Assembly: GCA_020342235.1 (NCBI GenBank)
Contig: CP073213.1
Location: 288,501-352,500 of the forward strand
Direction: 5' to 3'
DNA length: 64,000 bases
Source of the DNA: Saccharomycopsis phalli
Taxonomy: Eukaryota > Ascomycota > Saccharomycetes > Ascoideales > Saccharomycopsidaceae
Within the stretch, counting starts at the first letter, position 1; the number at the start of each line of letters is the position of its first letter. The translations under genes and the position numbers were made by a program. A model generated the notes under the pieces. That model saw only the letters and a program-made list of their open reading frames with translations, was not told where the DNA came from and did not search any database. Of this stretch, positions 20,330-28,771 are shown one piece after another.

Positions 20330-20560
20330 TACTATAATAATATTTATACAAGGCTATAGCGATACTACATCCGAAGCAGTGAAATATCAATCTCTTCGGA
20401 GCCTAGTATAGCTATAGACCATAAATAAAAATAATAATACTACATCCTAGAGGAGATGTATACCTTGCCGTCCAAGACCAAGGATGGTGCTGCTATGTAG
20501 TCATCGAAAGAAAAATCTGCGACAGATTACTTTTGACTAGTGCTTGTAAATATATAAGGT
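20330..20560 (-). mobile_element. Family-B copy interrupted by another family-B copy
   Basis: AATATTTATACAAGGCTATAGCGATACTACATCC is resumed after the insert by TAGAGGAGATGTATACCTTG, CCGTCCAAGACCAAGGATGG and GTAGTCATCGAAAGAAAAAT. Removing the insert and one target repeat restores the normal family-B order. Confidence 0.75.
20373..20436 (+). mobile_element. 64-bp 5'-truncated family-B insertion with target-site duplication
   Basis: Contains GTGAAATATCAATCTCTTCG and GAGCCTAGTATAGCTATAG plus an AT-rich tail, in orientation opposite to its host element. Flanked by direct repeats ATACTACATCC at 20362-20372 and 20437-20447. Confidence 0.8.
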
Positions 20561-20574
20561 AATGAGCATTGGAG

Positions 20575-20710
20575 GGCAATATAGCTATACTACATCCCAG
20601 TAAAGACTTATCTGACCGTCTACGACAATGAGCCGCGCCGCTCTTATCCGTCAAAGAACCCTGCATCAGGGACAAACTTGCAACTGGTGCTGTAAATAAT
20701 ACATATTGTC
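20575..20710 (-). mobile_element. Second family-B copy in tandem
   Basis: ATATAGCTATACTACATCCC, CCGTCTACGACAATGAGCCG and GTCAAAGAACCCTGC follow the same order as the neighbouring copy at lower identity. Confidence 0.6.
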
Positions 20711-20799
20711 GTTGGCTATATTGTCTGACATATAGTTTGTCAAGTCCATGTCTCCAGGAAAATCCCAAGCAGCTCCATAGGACTGAGCCTCAATTAATC

Positions 20800-20935
20800 A
20801 GTAGTCAATTAATCAGTATTGTTAATTAACTAGTGTTGTCAATTAACCAATATTTTCAATTAACCAATATTTTCAATTAACCAATATTTTTAATTAACCA
20901 ATATTTTCAATTAACCAATATTTTCAATTCTAGCT
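20800..20935. repeat. 17-bp minisatellite
   Basis: About seven units of TCAATTAACCAATATTT, starting from diverged TCAATTAATCAGTA units. Confidence 0.85.
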
Positions 20936-20984
20936 TTGTAGTCTCGTGCAAGAACTTCATACCTTTGCCTACATGTTTGCTCAA

Positions 20985-21150
20985 TCTCATGTGCTGAGGA
21001 TCATGCTCCAACACGCTCTATAAACTCGTCTGGTTATCGCGAATTTCTCGTCGGAAAACACCGTTTTACCATGTCACATATTCCATAGATCTATTTCATC
21101 AATTTGTAATACAATCCAAGCTCCAGGTGCTCTAAACAGTTCAATTCCAT
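20985..21150 (-). pseudogene. Relic of coding family C
   Basis: ATCTCATGTGCTGAGGATCA, TGCTCCAACACGCTCTATAA, ATTTCTCGTCGGAAAACACC, CATATTCCATAGATC and TTTCATCAATTTGTAATACA match the relic at 26290-26420 in order. Confidence 0.6.
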
Positions 21151-22084
21151 TGACCCAGTCGGCACAATCCTAATCATACCTCTGACCTATCTTGCTTTCA
21201 AAAAGTACACTAGAGGAGTTTGCTCAAGTAGAACATAATATTAAAGTGCATTTACACCTGTGCAAATTATTCACGGCACGGTAGTACAATCTCAGGGAAT
21301 GGCAAAACATGTCTCAAATCTTGATTCAACTGTATTCACCTGGCGTATTTGCCAGCAACCTGTCGTCCTGGTTGGCTCTACAATTGCCAATGGCAATAGA
21401 AATTACCCAATACACTCATGAAATCTCCTTGGAGTCAACACCATTAAAGGCCAATTACGCATCTCTGTTAATGTGCTGATCAGTTTACCAAGGTGAACCC
21501 ACAACCACCGCGAGCCAGAATTCTTTTAAAATAGTTGAATAAACTAGCATCATAAGCAGCATTTTTAAAAGAGTGTTTGTTTGCAAATCAATCTATACAC
21601 TGTTTTACAGCACAAGGGACTTGATACCCCAACATGTGATCCATCAAATTTGTCAGACAACCGGGCTTGTCTATACGGTCCAGACATGGTAATAAATGTC
21701 AAATATAAGCTCCAGTCTCCAAAGAGATTGCCCATATCCGTGGCTCGATATTATTATTCTTTTGCTATAAACAGAAGTATCATTCCCATCTAACAGAATA
21801 CACGTCTACTTCTGCAATGGTTAGTCTATTTATTAGTCTAGCCATGACAGGCTGACATCTGGCACATGCGGAACAATCCATTTGACATATTCTGAATGGA
21901 TAGTGGGGAGTCATTGGTCTGATATTATAATCTTGTGTAGTGAGTAAATATACGATGTCGTGATGACCAGGTCAAACGGTGGGCATTGGAGGTTTACTAT
22001 TTTACTCCAAGGTTAAACTCAAGTAGGTCTATTATTTTCTCCATCTGGTTAAAACTCTAGGTGCCATTCATGTATATTAGTAAT

Positions 22085-22350
22085 GAAAGCTATACAAGAG
22101 ATTATTTTATTAGTAATGAAAGCTATACAAGAGATTATTTTATTAGTAAATGAAAGCTATACAAGGGATCATTTTATTAGTAAATGAAAGCTATACAAGG
22201 GATCATTTTCTATTGTAGTGGATAGAGAATTAACATCACTGATATTAATCCAATCATACTTACAATCCAAAATTCTTAATCTAACATTCTTAATCTAACA
22301 TTCTTAATCCAACATTCTTAATCTAACATGCCTAATCCAACATTGGCCAA
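22085..22350. repeat. Two minisatellites
   Basis: Four units of about 37 bp (TTAGTAATGAAAGCTATACA plus an AGAGATTATTTTA tail) at 22085-22215, then about six 14-bp units (ATTCTTAATCTAAC) at 22265-22345. Confidence 0.8.
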
Positions 22351-22392
22351 CCATTTGACTCGTCTCCAAGGTTAATCACTCATCCTCGCCAT

Positions 22393-24315
22393 CTACTGTC
22401 CTGCCTTCTTTCTAGCCAAACAGTCATTATACTGGGCCCGAGTAAAAGACGAAGTGTAGCAGTGGAAATTGTCGCAAGCACCCTTGCTACAGTCCGGGGT
22501 GTCTGGGCTGTCTCTGAAGGAAAACGACGAGTACAACTGGGCGGTTTCAGGGTCGCTGGCGATTCTGCTGGAGACTCTGGACCAAAACGTGGCGTTCAAT
22601 GGAGCGTTCTTTGGCCATTGCGGGTCGTATGCGTCTCTGGCGTTGTACAAGTACTCCCATTTTGGCTCTGAGCCTCCGTTGGTGTAAGTATCGTTCAAGC
22701 GGGTAAAGAAGTTGTGGGTGTTCATGACCTCGAACGAGTTCTTGTCGACCTCGTAGTATCTCCAACCTGGGTTGTGGCCGTTGATTGGGGTCACTGACTG
22801 GCTGATGAAGGCAAAGTTCACTGGGTCGGAGATTTCGGTGCCGTTTCCTGCGTAGAGCACCGAGAACTGGTCCTGATGGGTGTGGCCAAAGAAGATGCCA
22901 GCGATGGTGGATGGGGAGAACCGCTTGACGATCTGGGTGTAGATGTAAGCGGGGATTGGCAAGGCGTCACCGTCGAGGAACGGGATGTGGGCCATGATCC
23001 AGACGCGCTGGTTTTCTCTTTCCGAGTCGAGCAACTCGTTGGTCAACCAGCGGAGCACGCCAAAGGTGTCTGGGTCGGACATGTTCCAGTAGGCGTAGAC
23101 GTTCTTTTGGTAGTAAGTGTTGGAGTTCAAGGCGATGATCTTCAATCCGCGGGGCGTGGTGACGGAGTATCCGCAGTAGTGTTCTCTGACCTGCTGGGCC
23201 TGTGACCGGTTGAGCCAGTTGTACTCTTGCCACAACTCGCTCATGAGGTCGGAGTTCCAGGTGTACAAGTTGTCGAACCCCGATCCCTGCGGCGCAAGCT
23301 GGCCATAAGGGAACGTGTCGTGGTTCCCCATGACCGAGTACACGGGCACGTTGCCGAGCCAGCGTTTCATGTCTCTGAACATCATGGACTCCTCGTCGAC
23401 GACGTCCTGGAAGCTCTGATACTGGAGATCCTCGTGGTCGACGAGATCGCCGGTGAAGATGGCAAAGTCGAACGTGATGTTGTGCGACGTCTGGAACTCG
23501 GCCGCGGCCTTGAGCGAGCTGTTGACTAGCAACTCGGGCGAGTCGCACTGGTAGTTCCCGAACGACGTCGCCGGGTCCCAGACGCTGCCGTTGGCCGCGA
23601 CCCGGGTTCCGCGGACGTAATCGCCGCTGTCGCTGTAGAACCCGTCGGCAAACAACGAGTCCGAGCCGCTGGCCCGGGCCACCGGATGCTTGTTGCTGTT
23701 GTGGACGGTGCAGCACATGCCGGTGTCGGTGCAGTTTGCCTCGGATCCCACCGCGTAGTCGAGCTCAAGATGGTGGTCGCTGATGTGGAGCACGTTGAAC
23801 GTGTCTCCCGACGGCGGCGGCGTGACCACGGACTCCGGCTTGGCGCCGAACCAGTCGGAGACGTCGATCTGGGCGGTTGGCGGCAACGGACACGCCTGCA
23901 GCCGCTTGTAGTAGCAGTAGTACTTGCCGTCGATGCTGCCCGGGTCGATGAACGTGAGCATGTTGGCGAAGTCGGTGCCTGCGTATCCCGTGGTGTCGAC
24001 GGTGTTGAGTGCATAGTAGAAGTCGCAGTTGGCCTTCTTGTCGATCTTGTTGTCGTAGCACCACTTGGTGAAGATCGCCGGCACCAAGTCGCGCCGCTCC
24101 CGGGCAATCTGCTGCCCGAGCAGCAACTCCAGCACACACCGCGCACACAGGTCCATCGTCTTGTTGCTGCTGATTTCCGCGAGCCGCTCCACCATCGTCT
24201 GGACGTACTGCTCCGACCCAAGCGGCTCCAGCCGTCCGCGCGACTCAAGGGTCTGCTCCATTGGGACCCCAGCGGCAACGTGCACAAGCAACCACGCGAA
24301 AAGTAGGCGGATCAT
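22393..24315 (-). CDS. Secreted acid sphingomyelinase-like phosphodiesterase
   Basis: A 640-residue calcineurin-like metallophosphoesterase of the acid sphingomyelinase (ASM) type, expected to hydrolyse phosphodiester bonds of sphingomyelin-like lipids or related substrates outside the cell or in the vacuole. A signal peptide (MIRLLFAWLLVHVAAG) is followed by a saposin-B-like segment with paired cysteines (about 57-100, LCARCVLELL). The metal-site motifs appear in order: ISDHHLELDY, FTGDLVDHE, VMGNHDTFP, AHIPFLDG and FGHTHQDQF. Many N-glycosylation sequons and a cysteine-rich tail (CSKGACDNFHCY) support secretion. The ATG at 24315 has a TATA element 26-35 bp upstream. It is not Ppn1: the saposin segment and the C-terminal domain fit ASM better. 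The substrate is uncertain. Confidence 0.88.
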   Translation of the reverse strand: MIRLLFAWLLVHVAAGVPMEQTLESRGRLEPLGSEQYVQTMVERLAEISSNKTMDLCARCVLELLLGQQIARERRDLVPAIFTKWCYDNKIDKKANCDFYYALNTVDTTGYAGTDFANMLTFIDPGSIDGKYYCYYKRLQACPLPPTAQIDVSDWFGAKPESVVTPPPSGDTFNVLHISDHHLELDYAVGSEANCTDTGMCCTVHNSNKHPVARASGSDSLFADGFYSDSGDYVRGTRVAANGSVWDPATSFGNYQCDSPELLVNSSLKAAAEFQTSHNITFDFAIFTGDLVDHEDLQYQSFQDVVDEESMMFRDMKRWLGNVPVYSVMGNHDTFPYGQLAPQGSGFDNLYTWNSDLMSELWQEYNWLNRSQAQQVREHYCGYSVTTPRGLKIIALNSNTYYQKNVYAYWNMSDPDTFGVLRWLTNELLDSERENQRVWIMAHIPFLDGDALPIPAYIYTQIVKRFSPSTIAGIFFGHTHQDQFSVLYAGNGTEISDPVNFAFISQSVTPINGHNPGWRYYEVDKNSFEVMNTHNFFTRLNDTYTNGGSEPKWEYLYNARDAYDPQWPKNAPLNATFWSRVSSRIASDPETAQLYSSFSFRDSPDTPDCSKGACDNFHCYTSSFTRAQYNDCLARKKAGQ

Positions 24316-24340
24316 CGTTGGTTTTCTCCAGGATACCCGT

Positions 24341-24350
24341 GCTTATATAC
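24341..24350 (-). promoter_or_regulatory. TATA box of the phosphodiesterase gene
   Basis: GTATATAAGC on the minus strand, close upstream of the start codon. Confidence 0.5.
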
Positions 24351-25169
24351 CTTTTCCAGGTGCCGTTGACACATGCACAGGAGGACGGCGCTTGCGCCCA
24401 AAGCAGGCCGGCCAGGCGATTTCAGGCAGCCCTGGCGTGGGCCTGCTCCACGTGTGCGGCCAGACTCCAGGATCCATACGGCGAAATCCCAATTGAACTA
24501 TATACATGGAGATTATGCTTGGGACCCGAACGGTGTTGCCGAAGCTGCTGCAGGAGTTGCCCGATTGGGTATTCACGTTGAAGTGGTCAGTTGGTGGGGA
24601 TATGAGATGTGAGGAAAGAGAGGTGGGGATATGAGATGTAAGGTGGGATGTATCCAGGAGGTAGAGGGTAGATTGAAAAGGCGGGTAGATTAAAAGGCAA
24701 GAGCAGATCTAATAGATGGACAAGGCAGATCTAATAGATGAACAAGGCAGATTTAATAGATGAACAAGGCAAGAGATGGTTGCAAGAGTAAAGGGATGGA
24801 TGTAAGCGGTATAATTGGGCAGTCGGTAATATCTGAGTCAAGGGGAGAGACGTGACAATAGCAAAGCTAGACCATAGCTTAGACACAAATAGTGGAGACG
24901 AGTTATTGACAATCATTCAGACAGGTCATTGGAACGAGAAATAGTTTAGACAGGCCATTGGAACGAGAAATAGTATAGACAGATATCCAGACGCAAGAGT
25001 GTAGAGAGTAATTCAGCATAGTGAAATGCACGTCTGCAAAATTTCCATGAAAAACTGACTCGATCGCCAATTTATTCCAGCAATGAATGATGTGTAATGA
25101 TATTTTAACAATGAAAATCATCTCATCACAAGACAATATATCACGGCATTGTTACTATTAAAGACATCC

Positions 25170-25310
25170 ATCCTATTATTTCATATTATCATTATCATAT
25201 TATCATTATCATATTATCATATTATCATATTATCATATTATCATATTATCATATTATCATTATCATTATCATATTATCATATTATCATCATATTATCATC
25301 ATCATATCCA
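25170..25310. repeat. ATTATC/ATATTATC microsatellite
   Basis: Uninterrupted TATCAT/TATTATCAT units for about 140 bp. Confidence 0.9.
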
Positions 25311-25559
25311 TCCTTATCCTTCCTTATCCATTCTTGTCCAACCTTATCCAACCTTGTCCTTCCTATCACGTACACTGCATAGCTGAAACACCCCTATTCA
25401 AGATTCACCTGCAAGTTCCATATCCACCTTATTGGTTATCTTTTCCACTGGCTTGCTTTCTCATGGCCAATATCTACAAATAGTCACCGAATATTGTAAC
25501 CATTGGCACAGTACAATGTCCTCCTAATTTTTTATCATCTCATGTCCTCCTAATTTTTT

Positions 25560-26100
25560 ATCCATCTACGGCATCACAGTTCAACAAATATCCTACCCAG
25601 GAAAATCCCCAGTCAGCATTGCTAAAATCCCACACCTGCTCCCAATTACATCTAGGATTAAACTCAATTTGTACAGACTTTTCCATTCCCAGTACTTCAG
25701 GTCGTGTAAACCTGTTGACTTGCCTAGTTTCTGAATCTCGCCTTGTCCTGGTGAATCGCATCCCAACACGTTCCGCAAAACTCTGCTAATTTATAGACTA
25801 ATTTCTCGTCGGCAGTCACTTTTCAAGTGCATTTCATCAATACACAATAGAATCCACCCTCCTAAGAAATCACAGCATTCAAAGTCGTGTATTATGGAAG
25901 AGGGTGCCCCACATTGTCTCCATTTTCGGTCTTCACTGCCAAATAGTTTGAGTAACCAGCCGTAAGGCTTAAATAATCTCATGAATTTATAAATCACCCA
26001 ATTCTCATTACTCTTATACTCCAAACAAGATGATACTTCGCCGTCCAAAAACCACACCAATAAATGCAGTCCAGAGAAAACCATGGCAAAAGTTTCCACT
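25560..26100 (-). pseudogene. Longest relic of coding family C
   Basis: Minus-strand open stretches at 25558-25761 and 25791-26099 carry short blocks such as LLKLFGSEDRKWRQC, CIDEMHLKSDC and VQIEFNPRCNWEQV. The block with FNP corresponds to the coding-like part of family-A retroposons (IEVFNPK). DNA blocks TTCCAACACGTTCTG-type, ATTTCTCGTCGGCAGTCACT and TGCCAAATAGTTTGAGTAAC recur at the other family-C sites. Unknown protein; no complete frame; listed as a decayed paralogue. Confidence 0.55.
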
Positions 26101-26189
26101 TCATGGGTAAAAAAGCGTCCAAGAGTAAATATTCACAAGCAACTACAAGGTCCTGCCCCTAATTGCTGCTTGTGTAAAGATTATTTTCT

Positions 26190-26290
26190 ACATAGGCCGC
26201 AGTTAATATTTATTCAGCTACATTGTCTCTGAAATACAGTTATTAGACAAGTATATTTCCACCAGCAATGTCCCAAAACAGCATTGCCGA
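26190..26290 (-). mobile_element. Diverged family-A retroposon fragment
   Basis: GTTAATATTTATTCAGCTAC, ATTGTCTCTGAAATACAGTT and ATTTCCACCAGCAATGTCCC give the family-A tail order with many changes. Confidence 0.55.
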
Positions 26291-26425
26291 ATCTCATGTG
26301 CTGAAGCAATCATGTTCCAACACGTTCTGGCAAAACTCTGCCAGTTTGTAGACTGATTTCTCGTCGGCAATCACTTTTTCAAGTGGGATACGTATTCCAC
26401 AGAGGAATCTAGCATGTCTTCAATG
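26290..26425 (-). pseudogene. Relic of coding family C next to a family-A fragment
   Basis: ATCTCATGTGCTGAAGCAAT, TTCCAACACGTTCTGGCAAA, ATTTCTCGTCGGCAATCACT and CGTATTCCACAGAGGAATCT, in the same order as at 20985-21150. Confidence 0.6.
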
Positions 26426-26497
26426 TTCAAGGCAATTCCAGTTCTGGGTCTTGGAGATTATGTATAATGGAGAAAGAATGCGTCCCACAACTTTTCT

Positions 26498-26605
26498 TGT
26501 CGTATTTTCTTGTCGTATTTTCCTCGTCGTATTTTCCTCGTCGCATTTTCCTCGTCGTATTTTTCTTGTCGGGTTTTTCGTGTCGGATTTTTCGTCTCAG
26601 GCCGG
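26498..26605. repeat. 14-bp minisatellite
   Basis: About seven units of TCGTCGTATTTTCC and TTGTCGTATTTTC. Confidence 0.85.
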
Positions 26606-26914
26606 AGTTTATGAGTCCAGCACCACCCATCCATTATCAAATTTGCCAATATAGCTCGTGAGCTATTCCATGACAGTATGAAATTAATAAATTCATAAAA
26701 CTGCTATTCAGAGGCGTGAGATACCACGATTGATTTTATGGCTCGTGTTTGATGTAGCTGCATCATGTCTTAGATGCATACATTGTGGTCTGGTAACCGT
26801 ACTCACGAGACAATAAAGTCTGTCTGACAATTGGAAATTGGCTTGGTAATTACTTCACCAGAAAAATACTATACCTGCACCAGAAAAATATACCTTTGTC
26901 TCGGAAGAATGTAA

Positions 26915-27265
26915 TTAAAAACTCTCTTTACCATCTTTTCTATTGATTCAACTGCTGCTGCCGTTCCTTTTGGCGAAACCACCACTTTGGTTTCTTTAAT
27001 TTTGAACCAAACTGCTACTGTTGTTTCTGCTGCTCCTGCAAACTCACAATACTCTGACAATGACCAATGAAAAATGGACTAGTATAATCAAGAATGCCGA
27101 TACCGTTGCTGGAATCGCTGGAATCTTACTGGCATAGCTGCTAATGGTGTTAAAATGGCCAATGCGGGTGATGAAAAGAGTGATCTGACTTTATAATTAA
27201 TGCTGCTAGTTGGCATTAATATATGAATGGATTTATAATATTATTGTAAGCAGTAGATGAACCAT
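26915..27265 (+). pseudogene. Fossil third copy of the secreted peptide locus
   Basis: Matches the two intact copies from the leader region (AAACTCTCTTTACCATCT) through the pro-region to the 3' flank (TTTATAATTAATGCTGCTAG and TTGGCATTAATATATGAATG). The PVDSSA-type repeat array is absent. It is clearly broken with several breaks and older than the split of the two intact copies. Confidence 0.7.
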
Positions 27266-27269
27266 GGGC

Positions 27270-27530
27270 TATTACATCACACGCATTGAATTGTGACCGG
27301 GAGTTGATACTAAACTTTTTCCACCAAGTAGTTGACTAATCAGGTATAGATTTTTCTTTGAGCCAACTAAAGTGGCAGCGAGTACAAGTTTATCTTTGGC
27401 AATGCCTTTGGTGGAACTGATTTGCATATGATTCTGTAGCGTAAGAGTAATCTCTTTGGTGATCACTAATCTTTGCCATTGAATGGTGGTTTCCTGGAGA
27501 GGATTTTCAGGCTGAGTTTCCAATTTCCAA
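27270..27530 (-). pseudogene. Relic matching the 4890-5000 part of family C
   Basis: CAAGTAGTTGACTAATCAGG, TTTTTCTTTGAGCCAACTAA and AGTTTATCTTTGGCAATGCC correspond in order to 4913-4995. Unknown function. Confidence 0.5.
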
Positions 27531-27624
27531 TTTTTGGGTATTTAGCAGATTAAATACAATCTGTTATATGTCGTGGTTCAGCCGTTTACCGACTGAATCC
27601 GTAGATACTAAACATACCTGATCA

Positions 27625-27720
27625 AGCAACAGATATAGCGGCGCCGTCTCTAGGAGAAGTATCAATCTCTTTGGAGCCAAAGTGTAGCTTTAGCCTTTGA
27701 TGAAATAATAATACCTTGTC
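27625..27720 (+). mobile_element. Family-B retroposon fragment
   Basis: ATATAGCGGCGCCGTCTCTA, GAAGTATCAATCTCTTTGGA and GTGTAGCTTTAG, with an ATAATAATA-type end, match the 3' part of the element at 37364. Confidence 0.65.
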
Positions 27721-28049
27721 AATAGTGGCGCAGGAATTATCCGTATACCTTGTAAGATAATCCCTGGCATGCATGACGATTACGTACCTTGTAAAAGAGA
27801 GATTTGCACTAGGACAGGGAACATGATTAACATTTAGTCATTACATCAATCTGTTATTCATTACATCAATCTGTTATTCAATTCAAAGGAACAAAGCAAT
27901 TACCCAAGAAGTTTATAGGACTAATCTAAATATCATGGCAAACCACGCTGGTAAGGTTAAACTTTGGTAAATACCATGATACCCAAAACTTGATAATTCT
28001 CATACAATTGCCCAATCTCGGTATATCTCAGAAATGATTTGCACAGAGC

Positions 28050-28255
28050 CTACGATCCAACGTCGATGCTTGTTGAACAACTACTACACGTACCACGAAA
28101 CGAAAATGGTGCTGGTATGAAGATTAATCCCAAGGAGCCATTTGAGTGATGTGGGTTATCAGAAATGCAGCCTTGGGATGTTTCTGGTGAATATATTTGT
28201 GAAATGGCAGTAGTCTTGGAATCAATACTGAATACAAGAATAATATTATTCTGTA
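28050..28255 (+). mobile_element. Diverged family-A retroposon copy
   Basis: Follows the family-A order (CAACTACTACACGTACCACG, GAAGATTAATCCCAAGGAGC, GATGTTTCTGGTGAATATAT, AATACAAGAATAATATT) at low identity. Confidence 0.5.
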
Positions 28256-28545
28256 TCAACAGCTGCCCGAATTGAGGTTTTGACCCACAATTGTGTTTTC
28301 CCAAATTGAAGTTTTGATCCATAATTATGTTCTGATTGGATTGAGGTTTTGACCCACAACTGTATATTTTCCCAAATTGAAGTTTTGACCTACAATTATG
28401 TTCTGCCCAAATTGAGGTTTTGATCCACAATCATGTTCTGATCGAATCAAAGTTTTGACCCACAATTATGTTCTGCCCAAATTGAAGTTTTGATCCACAA
28501 TCATGTTCTGATCGAATCAAAGTTTTGACCCACAATTATATATTC
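28255..28545. repeat. Long-unit minisatellite (about 40-50 bp)
   Basis: Alternating units AAATTGAAGTTTTGATCCAC and GAATCAAAGTTTTGACCCAC with AATTATGTTCTG spacers, about seven units. Confidence 0.8.
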
Positions 28546-28564
28546 TGCCCACATGTCTTACATA

Positions 28565-28685
28565 TTTTTCATGTCGCAGAGTTCTTTCGACAACTACATG
28601 ACAGCACCGTCCTTTGTCTTGGACGGCAGAGTATAAATCTCATGTGAAAGCCTAGTATAGCCTTGTATAAATATTATTCTCATCA
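28565..28685 (+). mobile_element. Family-B retroposon copy close to the ASI-like promoter
   Basis: CGCAGAGTTCTTTCGACAAC, CACCGTCCTTTGTCTTGGAC, AGAGTATAAATCTCATGTGA and GCCTAGTATAGCC, then TATAAATATTATT. It ends about 90 bp before the gene start. Confidence 0.7.
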
Positions 28686-28771
28686 GCACCACCTTCTCTC
28701 ATTCACCATCTTATATCATCTCCGTCAACCGGGTAACCTGCCTTAAAGCCCAGGCCGCACTCCACTCCTAC

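Larger units (their letters stand above)
19511..22392. other. Intergenic region between MCA1 and the phosphodiesterase gene
   Basis: MCA1 promoter at left. Then come a family-A copy, nested family-B copies (20330-20710), a 17-bp minisatellite, a family-C relic and two further tandem repeats (22085-22350) just before the convergent gene end. No gene recognised. Confidence 0.6.
24316..28771. other. Intergenic region (4.5 kb) between phosphodiesterase and ASI-like genes
   Basis: Divergent promoters at the two ends. Between them lie an ATTATC microsatellite, family-C relics, family-A and family-B retroposons, a TCGTATTTTCC minisatellite, a fossil third copy of the secreted peptide locus and a long minisatellite at 28255-28545. 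I see no intact gene. Confidence 0.6.

Noticed and set aside
22967-24306. Several 120-250 codon frames overlapping the phosphodiesterase gene
   Set aside because: Out-of-frame or antisense readings of a strongly biased GC-rich gene.
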